Below are positions 21,961 to 32,850 of a DNA stretch of 64,000 nucleotides, piece after piece. Below the pieces are notes generated by a model, which did no database searches, was not told where the DNA came from, and saw only the letters and a program-made list of their open reading frames with translations. Source of the DNA: Apostichopus japonicus (lineage: Eukaryota; Echinodermata; Holothuroidea; Aspidochirotida; Stichopodidae); assembly GCF_037975245.1 (NCBI RefSeq), contig NC_092571.1:8282501-8346500 (forward strand). The letters are read 5' to 3'. Within the stretch, counting starts at the first letter, position 1. Every line of letters starts with the position of its first letter. The translations under genes were made by a program, and so were the position numbers.

Positions 21961-23999
21961 CTAAACTGCATACTCGGTTATAAGTCTGTACAGCCTCTGG
22001 AATTCTGAAATTAATAAAATAGTACTTAAATAATAGCACCTTACAAAATCATGGAATGATCCGAAAGAGACATCACTTGATGAAATTTACTCAGTACTGG
22101 ACAGGTGTCTAGACAAAGTACCAGCATAAAAATACTGCACTTTTAAACTGATTTCATTAATCAGCAACCACCAATGTGTAGACATAATCTGGGAACGTCG
22201 GTAATCATGTAAAACGAGTGTCCAGACAAAATGCCAGGATAAAATACTGTACTTAAAATTGATTATTGGACCGTTCAATGATGTCTGGATATGTTGTGAA
22301 TGTCGGCAATCAAGTAAAACGAGTGACAGTAATATTACTAGAGACAAAAGTTTTCGTCCCGATCGAACAATTGCATTTATTATATGACCTTTAACTAGTG
22401 TAGTTGTGAAGATGCGATATTATCACTGCCTGTACTTTGTAAATGCTCTACACAATATATATGGCGGATGCCATCCAGTGCCCTAGCTTCGCTGTTTTAC
22501 AGGGGCGGCCGTCCGAACTTTATTTCGCCTGCCTTGCCACTCTTTCCTTCTCGCCAACTCCGTATATATAGTACGCTTTGACCTGCAGCGATTTCACCAG
22601 CTACCCCAACTCTTCAAATATCCCGCACATGTAGTGTGCATATCTCACTAAATTCCACGCAATTTGTATTAGGCCTGTTCAAATTTCGGAGTTTCAAACT
22701 GCATCATATCACCGTACCTACAACACATATAGCCCTAGTCAAACCTTGAGAGTATCTTGGATGATTTATTTCTGGCATAACATGTTAGCGGTCTTTATGG
22801 TCTAACAATTCTTAACAATGCTGAGCGAGGTTTGTGTACATTCCATTTACAACACAATCCCTTTCGCAAATTGAAACTCCAAACTGGATTGGTGTTACGA
22901 ATGAACTTGATTGGCGGGTTTAGTAAACTATATAGTTCAGTGAGTGTATTGCCTACGTACTTCAATATTGTGCCCTTCTTGTTACTCACGAGGTGCAGAC
23001 TACATCCAACCATATAGAGCAACTGATCCAACATTTACCCTGGATGCTTTGCAGTATTTGGAAACAACCCACTCCACGAAAATTATAGTATTTAAATAAC
23101 ATTTTTACACAATGTTGAAACTTCAATGACTACTTTTGACGATGTATGAATACAGTAGTTTATACACACGAATCAGTGTTGCACCAGAATCATAACTTGA
23201 AGCACCTGGTCAAAGGGACCGCGAAAATTTACGTAAATTTGCAACGAAGAAATAATTAAACTGTGGTATAAATGCACATTTTACATTATCAATTCTCAAT
23301 ACGGAGAGAACCAAACATATTGTGAGATGAAAAGTCCTTTTCAGTATCAGAGATGTTGTGGTAGCTTCCCGCAAAATTCATAGAACTGTCTCAACTCATA
23401 ACTTTCTGTGATAAAACAGTTATTCAAATATTACGTTAACAACGTCCTCTGAGTTTTATCAACTATCTTGTAAATATCGTTAACAACGAGATTTTGTTAG
23501 ACAAATCAAGTTGGTAACGATATTTACATGGCTGTTACTACAAATCAGGACGTTAACGATTTGTTTCCCCTTTTTCGTGTTACATAGTTTAACCATCATG
23601 CTTTGCGTTCATTGAGCACTGAAGATGCAAGCATGTTTGCAGACAATGGGTAAGGGACTATTAGCCAGACAAATCGCAGGAAATTTGAGAAAACATCAAT
23701 GGCTGTATTTAGCATGAAGATCTCTGTAATAGATATGTACATTAGCTCTGCACAGAAGCAACTTGCGGTTGATTGTTTTATTTTTTTGAAAAGAAAGAAT
23801 GATGTTCGTTCACAATGTGTTAAAACATCGGAACTTTAGATAGCAACGAAAGTGTAGACATCAACGTGAGTTTAGACATCAACGGGAGTTTAGATATCAA
23901 CAAACAACTGCAACATGGTAAAATAGCGGCAACAACTTTAGTTTAGACAGCAACAAACTTAGTTTAGACAACGAAATAAGGTTGCCCTTTTCGCGTTCC
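21961..23999. other. Intergenic / possible ATP13A 5' region
   Basis: No coding exon recognised. The ATP13A promoter and any 5' untranslated exon should be here but no motif decides a start. A nested inverted repeat lies at 23433-23562 (arms GTAAATATCGTTAACAAC at 23470-23487 and its near reverse complement at 23510-23527). Short repeats of a TTTAGACATCAAC type occupy 23840-23965. Confidence 0.6.
23433..23562. repeat. Nested inverted repeat
   Basis: Inner arms at 23470-23487 and 23510-23527 match at 17 of 18 positions; outer arms contain ACGTTAACAACGTCCT and AGGACGTTAACG. A small foldback structure, possibly a MITE; no target duplication noted. Confidence 0.55.
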
Positions 24000-25975
24000 A
24001 TACAGGAGAGCCATTAGGAACGCGAAAAGAGTAAAAAAGGAACTGATTGAGCAAAAGTTTGATACTGTAAACCCGAGAGAAACATGGGCGAACATCGGGA
24101 GATTACCAACTACAAAGGGGTGAAGAGGTCAGCGGATAGTGATGACGCGGAGCTGCCAGACAAGCTGAACAAATTTTATACGCGGTTTGACAAAGATAAT
24201 AACAGCCAACCATCTCCATCCAACAACACAGATGTCACCGCGCCATTTGTCATAGATGTGACCTCGGTGAGGAACAATTTCAAACGACTCAACGAACGGA
24301 AAGCTCCAGGACCCGATGGCATCACCCCAAAACTGCTCAAAATATGCGCCGAACAACTTGCTGGCCTCTACACTGACATATTCAATCGGTCGCTGAGCAC
24401 GTCAGTAGTACCCCGGTCATTCAAAGATGCCATCATAGTACCCATCCCAAAGAAGGGCAAAGTATCTGGCTTGAACGACTATCGACCGGTCGCGCTTACA
24501 TCTGTACCGATGAAAACATTTGAACGTTTTATCCTGTCTTTTATCAAATCACTTTTACCCGAAGGTTTTGATCGCTCGCAATTCGCCTGTCGCACGAACA
24601 GATCGGTTGAAGACGCTATTTCTATATGGTTACATGGGACCCTGGCTCACCTGGAGAGGAAGTGTTCCTACGCCCGCGTACTTTTTATGGATTATAGCTC
24701 AGCTTTTAACACTATTATTCCTTGACAGTTACAATTTAAATTATTGGAACATTTGAAATTCCCTCCTTCAATTTGTAATTGGATCCTGGATTTCCTTCTG
24801 GAACGCAAACAGACTGTGAGGGTCGGTAACAATTATTCAGCGGCTGTCGTTCTCAACACGGGCACCCCACAGGGGTGTGTACTATCGCCACTGCTGTACT
24901 GTACTCCCTGTTCACACATGATTGTGCAGCCGTCCACCCAAACTCGCGGATCATCAAATTTGCAGACGACACCACAGTGACTGGCCTGATCACAGATGAC
25001 GATGAAAGCCACTACCGTGATGAGGTAAACCTCATGGTGAACTGGTGCCACGATAACAACTTAACTCTTAATGTGGACAAAACTAAGGAACTGATTGTGG
25101 ACTTCAGGCAGAACAAAACACAAAGGACCCTCTGATCATAAATGGTTCTGCTGTAGAGCAGGTGCACACATTCAAATTACTAGGCACATTCATTATGGAC
25201 AATTTGTCTTGGAATGAAAATTCAGATGAAATATTGAAGAAGGGACGTCAGGGACTATTCTTTTTACGGACTCTTAAATCTTATGGTGTTAGTGATCTTA
25301 TTTTAGTGAATTTCTATCATGCAATTATAGAGAGTAATTTAACAACAAACATTTTAGTCTGGTTTAGTCGTGTGAGTCAGAGGGATCTAGAGAAACTACA
25401 GTCAGTTATCAGGAGTGCTGAGCGTATAATTGGCACTAGTCTACCATCCCTCCATTCACTGTATCAGGAGCGAGCACTGAGGCGTGTAGATTGTATTATG
25501 AAAGATCATTCCCACCCAGCATTTGTGCATTTCAATTTCCTTCCCTCAGGCAATAGACTACTGTACTAGCTTTTAGAGGTTCGAAGCGTTTCACCAACAG
25601 TTTTTATCCATCTGCAGTGAAGATTTTCAATGTGCATCATAGTCGCTAACTTATTTTTCACTCCCTGTATCTTATGTCTTATATGTTCTGAATTCTGTTT
25701 TATATGAATTAGCGCTCTGTTTATCGTACTAGTATACATTTTATGGTTCATGCCGTACATATTTCTCATCATTCGTACTTTTTTACATCGTCACTTTTAT
25801 CGCAATGTTTTTATACCATTGTCGATAGCCTACCGGTATTTATTACTCATGCAATATCACTTTTATATGTCTTTCATCGTTAGGTGTTTTCAATTTCATG
25901 TCTGTTTTAGAGCTCTTGTGTTTGAACAATTTCCATTGTAATGCATGTGGCTGAATAAATCATCTACCTATAGAC
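24000..25975 (+). mobile_element. Non-LTR retrotransposon (CR1/Rex1/jockey-type LINE), 5'-truncated and broken
   Basis: Reverse-transcriptase pieces in order: N-terminal lead (RKAPGPDGITPK at about 24298, LNDYRPVALTSVPMKTFER), motif A FMDYSSAFNTIIP (24690-24722), [14 protein letters not shown] and [12 protein letters not shown], motif C FADDTT (about 24959), NNLTLNVDKTKELIVDFR, FKLLG, then the thumb and tail SVIRSAERIIG and LPSGNRLL to about 25565. Breaks: frame change near 24090, in-frame TGA at 24723-24725, frame change at about 24895 caused by a tandem TGTAC, and another near 25130. The 5' half (ORF1, endonuclease) is absent. A 3' untranslated region probably runs to the AATAAATCATC near 25960. 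The order of motifs and the C-terminal HPAFVHFNFLPSG block fit CR1/Rex1-type elements; clade assignment is tentative. Not functional. Confidence 0.92.
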
Positions 25976-27170
25976 ATAACAACAAAAGATGAAAAGTGTG
26001 TTGTCAAACTGTGTGACCATTTTGACACATCTAGCAGTTTTTTGGCGTTGCTATGGGTAACCAGTATATAATACCTTTCAATCGTAATGGAATGCACTGA
26101 CTGAATACACTTACGGTGCCATAATTCGAATAATGAATAGACGTCACAGATACATTGGCTTTACTATACACAATGTATCCAACTAGTTTATCCTCTGATG
26201 CATATCATGAGTCACAAACTACTATTCTATTTCTACCATAAAAATGAAAAAAAAAGTCCACATAATTATCTGAGATTTTAATAAAGTTATCAGATGCGTG
26301 AGAAAATCATTGTTGATACCTATTGTAACAACATTGATAATATTATACAATAGTATATATAGGCAATGCGATAAAAGCAATAAATATGAAAAAGTGGAAT
26401 TATGCCTGTTTGGCTTTCCATACGTATGTGTGGCACCCTCTATTTTTTTTTTCCTTTCATTTCTTTGTATTGTGTTCTATTTGTGTGTAAAAGTAAGTGG
26501 GCCTGACGTTTCGATCCTAGCAGCTAGGTTCTTCTCAAGAGGCTAAATGACAATTTAGCTATTTTCTATTTGTATCAGGACTCAGGATGCTGGGCAGTCA
26601 CCCAGTTTGGGACCATATCTATTTTTCTAACATTGAGAAAGCGATGTTGGTATCATAGGATTGGACACAAAACTCATAATGTTAATCCTCGTCACATTTT
26701 TGTCAAGTTAAAGGTCTATAGGAACCCACGTGGCGAGTTAATTACCTAACTAACCTATTTGATATCAACTATTTTGGGGAATGATTGATAACTCTCTGCT
26801 CTATTCCGGATATTACAAGTTCCTGCAGAACGTGTGTGACCTTCAAAAGTTCTGTGATTGTTACATGTTCGCCCAACTGTGGATGAATAGATGTTGATCA
26901 AGTTCTGCTGAGTTAATTGTCAACCACTCACAATAAGTTTAATCAAATATGATATGATATACATGCATGGATGATATATCTACGTAGGTGGTATCTGTCG
27001 AATTAAATTGAGATGTATTGATTTATAAATACTGTGGTTTATCAAGGATAGAACAAACTGGTTACAAACTTTGTGACAGACAGACAGTTAAATTAGACAA
27101 ATGAGCAATGAATAGAGTAAAAACTTCACAAATCAACAAAGGAAAGGTAAGATCAAAGGAAAGAGGCATG
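25976..27170. other. Intergenic, no gene seen
   Basis: AT-rich sequence without recognisable coding potential. The one noteworthy piece is the hairpin plus TCGAAACGTC motif at 26498-26550, described separately. Confidence 0.5.
26498..26550 (-). other. Degenerate hammerhead-ribozyme-like hairpin
   Basis: Minus strand: CCTAG-CTG-CTAGG hairpin, then ATCGAAACGTCAGG. The GAAAC after a short stem resembles the helix II/III junction of hammerhead ribozymes found in Penelope-like elements and retrozymes of many animals. The expected CUGAUGA before the stem is not intact (CTTGAGAAG), so it is probably a dead copy or only a look-alike. Confidence 0.25.
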
Positions 27171-27174
27171 GGAG

Positions 27175-27425
27175 GATTAAGGGCTGTGGAGATAAACCTC
27201 TGAGGGATGTAACAATGGGATTAAGGGCTTGTGGAGATAAACTCTGAGGTAGTGTAACAATGGGATTAAGGGCTGTAGAGATAATCTCTGAGGGTGTAAC
27301 AATGGGATTAAGGGCTGTAGAGATCATCTCTGAGGGTTGTATCAATGGGATTGAGGGCTGTAGATATAATCTCTGAGGGATGTAACAATGGGATTAAGGG
27401 CTGATCGGGTGATAAACTCTGTTGT
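27175..27425. repeat. Minisatellite, ~40 bp unit
   Basis: Six or so degenerate copies of GGGATTAAGGGCTGTAGAGA + TAATCTCTGAGGGTGTAACAAT. Intergenic, between the LINE and NIP7. Confidence 0.9.
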
Positions 27426-27429
27426 GTCC

Positions 27430-29720
27430 CTGATATGCAAATGTTGAAAGTCCCAATAAGAGTACTGAGACATCAGTTTCATCAAATTTTATTTTTTAAA
27501 AATAGCCTTCATGGAGGTATGTGCAAGAATTGAATGGGAAGAGCAAGTTATGAAAAACTTGGAGAATTCATTGAAAAATGAGTAAAGCTATCACTTTAAA
27601 ATCTTCCAGTGCATCATAATTTATCCCACTATGCTATAATTTCCATCAATATCATTAATTTTTATTGTTCAATATGCCTTTGCAATCCTGGTAGTTACTA
27701 TAAGAAGATGAATTTGAAGACTAGACTAGTTGGACTAGATCGACAGCCTACAGGTTTTTGTCGCTTAGTTGTGCAGGCCTGTTTTTGTTACTGTTGGACC
27801 CTAGCCGTATTTCTGACAGCCAAACCTAACCTAAGTTACTATTTACTAATACTAGCTTTGGCCTGTGTCATGTTGTTCCTTAAAGTAAAACAACTGTCAA
27901 TGTACAGGTGTTAGGCCTTTGAGTTTGAGCTGACGAAAGTTTCTTTTGCTGAATGCAGCTGTTACGCACGTGACGTAACTGGTTCAGCTCAGCCTCCCTA
28001 ACTGTTAACCCTAGCCAAACTAAGAGTAAGACCTATACTAAGGAATGCCGATATACACAACTAAGGTCTGCGTGAGACACCCTAGGGGCCTAGGCATGTC
28101 GGCTGCAGGACTGACTAGGCTAGAAAGAATATAGGCCTCACGTTAGGACTAAGCCAGAATGTCGAGACGAACATGTTCCTTTCATTACAATGTCTCTCTT
28201 TAACAGCATTTAAGTCATTAACTCAATTGATTTACCATGTGAAAGGTGCCCAATCACTCATCCATTTCCTTCCATCTGCACAAAGGGATCTGAAGTTGTT
28301 CTGTGTGAGTGAAGCTATAACCAGGTGAATGAGATACAGATACCAAACAACTGGTTCCCGCACACGCGATTGTTTACTATTCTTCACGTTCAAGTGTTTA
28401 CACCTTCACCCTTGTGCTAGCACTACCAAGACCATTTGTTCTGCGGATCATTGGTGCACATTGGTCGAAGCGTACGCTTACGCATGTGAGGTGAAAGGGA
28501 AATTCCCCTAAAACAAACTTTTGTAAGTCATGCAACAATCATGGATCTGACGCAAGTATTATATTAAACTTTAATCGCAGAAAGCCTAAGGATAGAGATC
28601 GATAAGTAACGTGTAACATAATGCGCTATAATTGTTTGTACAGGACTTTGAGCGTACTTTTCCAGTTACCTTCAATTTCAGCGTGTGTCATGCACTTCGG
28701 TTAGAATCTAAACCCTATATATTGCTGTTTATTATAACTGTGACAATGTCTGCCCCGCTATTGGAATAAGCATCAATAAACGTCGAAAGCAAGAGATTTG
28801 ACAGAGTCATACGGATACATCTTGAAGGTTACCACTTTTCAATGAAATTTCAGGGCCCGGTCCAAGAGTGACAGCTAGGGTTCTTCACCAAGTAGGTTAC
28901 TCCCATCCAAACTGCAGTTGACACAATGCACGATAGTTCACAGAATGTGCATGCCTGAAGTGATTACAAAGCACAAAAATTACAGAAATAACCCAAAAAG
29001 ACTTTTCCCGAGCGGATATCCAAAATACCCGAACAGGTTTTTACAATATTCACCTATAATTTAAAAAAAAAAAAAAAAAAAATATTGAGAGAGAATGTAA
29101 AGAAGCACATTTTTGTTGACACCTCGTTAATGCCGCTATAAAAGACTGCACAAATTCACCAAAGCATTAATTTCCATAACGCTAAAGATAACCGAATGAT
29201 AGCCTACATAAAGGCGGCTGACAAAACATTCCTTTCTCTCGATGCCACGGTCCACATTGACCTGTGAGTTGTTAACGAAATAAAGACAGACCCATAGTAA
29301 TGTTAGCACAACATGTTGAAATAAATTACTGGCAGTTGCGACTTTTTGGCTGAACTGAATAAACTGATGTCGGAAGCAACCCGGCCTTGGGGCCCCTAGA
29401 CATTGGGGCCCCTGGTTCAATGAACTGCTTGAACCGCAAGTTGCTACGCATGTAGTCTGTAACCGCCACACTTGTTCTTAAATATTTAGGAATAACAACT
29501 TAAGAAAATAACTTTTCATGACAAAGGCATCATCGATCTGTTTACTGGAAGTTGGAGAGGTAAACTTAACCGATATAAGTGCTTCATGAACGCAAATGCC
29601 GCCCTCTTCTGGACGTCTCATTTTCATAGTAATGGCTAAATTTGCTTGTTGTAGTCTGAATTCTAGTAAGCTGCCATTAGCCTTTTTGCAATGTATTATT
29701 TTTCGATTTGATGTTAAAGC
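27430..29720. other. Intergenic, no gene seen
   Basis: Only short, non-homologous reading frames. A run of about 18 A at 29061-29080 could be a retrotransposon tail or a microsatellite. Nothing else could be identified. Confidence 0.5.
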
Positions 29721-29724
29721 AGAC

Positions 29725-30195
29725 CCTTAAGTAGGATACCTCAGTATTGTGAATTAGGGTGTACCTCAGTATTAAGGCATGGGTACCTCAGTACTGTGAA
29801 GGAGGGGTATCTCAGTATTATGAGGTATGATACCTAAGTATTGTGAGGTACTGTACCTAGGTATATTGAGGTATGGGTACCTTAGTATTGTGAGGTATGG
29901 ATACCTCAGTATTGTGAGGCTTGGTACCTTAGTATTGTGAGGTATGGGTACCTCAGTACTGTGAGTTATGGGTACCTCAGTATTGTGAGGTATTGGTATC
30001 TCAGTATTGTGAGGTATGGTAACTAAGTTATGTGAGGTACAGTACCTCAGTATTTTGAGGTATGGGTACCTCAGTATTGAGAGGTATGTTAACCTCAGTA
30101 TTGTGAGGTATGGTACTTTAGTACTGTGAGACAGTACCTCAGTATTGTGAGGTATGTGTACCTCAGTATTGTAAGGTATGGTACCTCAGTATTAC
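29725..30195. repeat. Minisatellite, ~24 bp unit with built-in hairpins
   Basis: About 18 copies of GTGAGGTATGGGTACCTCAG + TATT. Most units contain the palindrome GAGGTA-TGGG-TACCTC. Intergenic, 2.5 kb beyond the 3' end of NIP7. Confidence 0.93.
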
Positions 30196-30199
30196 CAGT

Positions 30200-32270
30200 C
30201 AAATCTGGTCAACATGTACAATTGCCCCTCAAAGTCCCCCAAACTGAACCAGTCATCCCCCTTATGCTTTTCACAGAAATGCTATAAAATATGCCTTATG
30301 TATTTAACAAAACAATGCAGAAATTCCATCACTTAAGATGGTATCCCATGGTTCCAAGGGTTTGTTCTTTACTTACCGATCCTCCAGCCAGTGGACATAC
30401 CCAAGTCTTTACCTAAATTTGAACACAAAAGCCAACAAAAAGGAAAGAGAATCTAAATTGATGACATTTGCAGTATCTGTATTTAGTCCTTAATCAATAT
30501 TACATAGCAATATTCTCATGTATTATCTTTTCTTTTTGTTTTCCACAACAATTTCAATAAATCATTACCGACTCTAAAGAATAACCTTTTTACGAAGGTA
30601 CTTTAGACCCAGAACCGTGGTATGAAAAACAAAATATAAGATGTTCATTGTTAAGTATACTGATAGGCTCGAGGCTTCCAAATTCTGTCTATTTTACTCG
30701 CTAAATGCAAATGCTTTTTTCAAATTGCCAGAAGAGGAAAAAAGAAACTGGCATTAATCTGCCAGTTGTCATTAAGAACGTAAAAACATGATAAGTTTGG
30801 TAAAAATCCTCAGTCAAAAAAATTTGCATGAGTTCCAAACCTCACATAAAGCCCTCTATTTACTGCTTAATATCAGACAATACTATTTGGCTTCTCTCAG
30901 TAACCTGTATAGTCACAGACATGTGTTTTACTTTGGAGAACACCAACAAGAATTTGATTTCATCCAGTAGATTTCTTTATATGATTGCAGTTTTTAGCAG
31001 GTGGTTAAATTTTTTGAAAATTCTATGCCTGATGCTGTATGCCTGAGTATCTTTAAAGCAGTTTCATCCAATAAAAAGTAAGTCCAATAATTCTTGCCAT
31101 TTGTTTACTATTAATACTCACCAAAAGACACAGTAAACTAAGCAATCAAAGTCTCTCAGTTCATATTGACTGGACCCTTCCCTGAATAATTAAAGCAAGC
31201 TTTGCCTTTAAAAATGTCCAAGTGTACTAAAAATCGAACTCCTTGATGATATTAAGGAATGCTGTAGATGCACTAGATAAAATAAATTATTGCATTCCTT
31301 AGGATTGTTAGGTGTGCTGTTTACATTTGGTATGTGTTGTCAATTGCCCTCCAGGTGTAGCCTACATATAAAGTGCATGATTTTTCTGTTCCAATTTCTT
31401 GTGAATCTAGTTACAAGGCCCTTCCCAGAGTATCTAAATCACATTGTAATACCAATTCAAACATAAGGTGAGTTGATGACTGGAAGAAAAAAAAAACGCT
31501 TACAATTTTTTAAATTCTTTTATATATGAAGTTTTACCTGCATGCAATAAATTAAACTTCTAACAGTCATTTAAGGCATGTGATTACACACTCGCAGTCT
31601 TGCACGCATCAAAGACGAGGCCTGATTAAATCTGCTTTTTTAAGGGCAAGTACAGTCGAGGAAAGGCAATTTTATAATTTCTGTTCACCAAAACGCACCA
31701 GAAATTATTAGGCAGAAAAAGATAAGAAAAAAAAGGAAAATAACAGGATTAAACTTTTCAGAGTGCAATGTACCCAGTAGTGTGTGAGGATTATCTGACA
31801 ACCAGGACCCAACACAAAAGGTAGCTTTGAAATGATGTTACAATAGTTTCAAAATCCTGTGAGGGCCTTGCTCAGCCTGTGACTTCATTATAATAGTGAA
31901 CTATTCTTAATAAAACATAAAGAAATATACATCACTGATTCTGATGCAGGAAGGGAGCTGTATGTTTCTGTGGGTGGGGGGAGGGTGGTTGGTATGTAAG
32001 GTCTACTCTCCTCTATATTTAATGGTCATCTTCCTACAATGCTCATTCCAATCAATAGGGGGTGGGGTGGGTAAGACAATACTGGTGAAGGGTATTAAGG
32101 GGGGGGGGTGTAGAGAGTGGGTGTCTTTTCCACATTCCCTGACTGATAATGTCACTCTAAACAAGTCATGTCAAAGATGGTTTCCCCAACATCTATGACA
32201 AATAAAGTAATGACTGGTAGACCTAGCTGCTGCATTTTCTGGAAATTTAACCGAAATATGTCAAGAACAT
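30200..32270. other. Intergenic, no gene seen
   Basis: No exon with recognisable homology. G-rich runs at 31970-31990 and 32098-32108 resemble the ends of the small G-run transposons seen elsewhere but no partner end was found. Confidence 0.5.
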
Positions 32271-32275
32271 TTTGT

Positions 32276-32281
32276 TTTATT
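32276..32281 (-). terminator. NIP7: Possible NIP7 polyadenylation signal
   Basis: AATAAA on the minus strand, about 450 bases after the NIP7 stop codon and the first canonical hexamer noticed. Tentative. Confidence 0.35.
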
Positions 32282-32733
32282 TTCACAGTTTCCCATAAAC
32301 CTGCTCCTACATAATTTTAACATCCGTAAGGCAGTTCATCTCCACACAAACAATTCTTGTAATTTCCTCGATGTTTACGACCACAGCCCTGACTCACATT
32401 GAGTTTTACAACCTGACGACATCGTACAAGTGCGTAGTGATCCGATAACGTTGTTGGAACACAATGTCCGATGCTGAATTTTTAATGCAACAGTTGCGAC
32501 GGGTAGAAGCATACTGTCATCCTTGAGAGCATATTTCCCTTTGTCCTTCATCGAATCAAGTTATATTCTAACCTGACATATATCCCGTTGTCCTTCAACG
32601 GATCAAGTAACATTCTGACCTGACATACTAACAACTGGATCCATGGAATCGAAGCTCGCCAGCTCAGACCCGACGGGGCGCCGTCCGATTAGCCAACTGG
32701 AGTCGTTTCTCCGTGCCGATCAATCTTCCCTCA

Positions 32734-32850
32734 TCAGAGTGAGTCTTCGTGTCTCAGGTATTCGCCGATATCCGCCTGATGGAAGACTACTATCTGTAAA
32801 GGATCTGTGTGTCTGCACTCCTGAGTGGTCTTAGCTGCAACTCCAAAACC
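32734..32850 (-). CDS. NIP7: NIP7 exon 5 (stop codon)
   Basis: Residues 142-179: [20 protein letters not shown], then [18 protein letters not shown] and TGA at 32736-32734. Acceptor CTCAG. Confidence 0.97.
   Translation of the reverse strand, partial: GFGVAAKTTQECRHTDPLQIVVFHQADIGEYLRHEDSL

Noticed and set aside
27609-27914. 101-residue plus-strand frame
   Set aside because: No homology, no splice or promoter support; composition like surrounding intergenic DNA.
30381-30414. Minus-strand exon-like segment (AG|GTAAAGACTTGGG...GATCG|GTAAGT, KTWVCPLAGGS)
   Set aside because: It has acceptor- and donor-like ends but no family match, and NIP7 is complete without it; probably chance.
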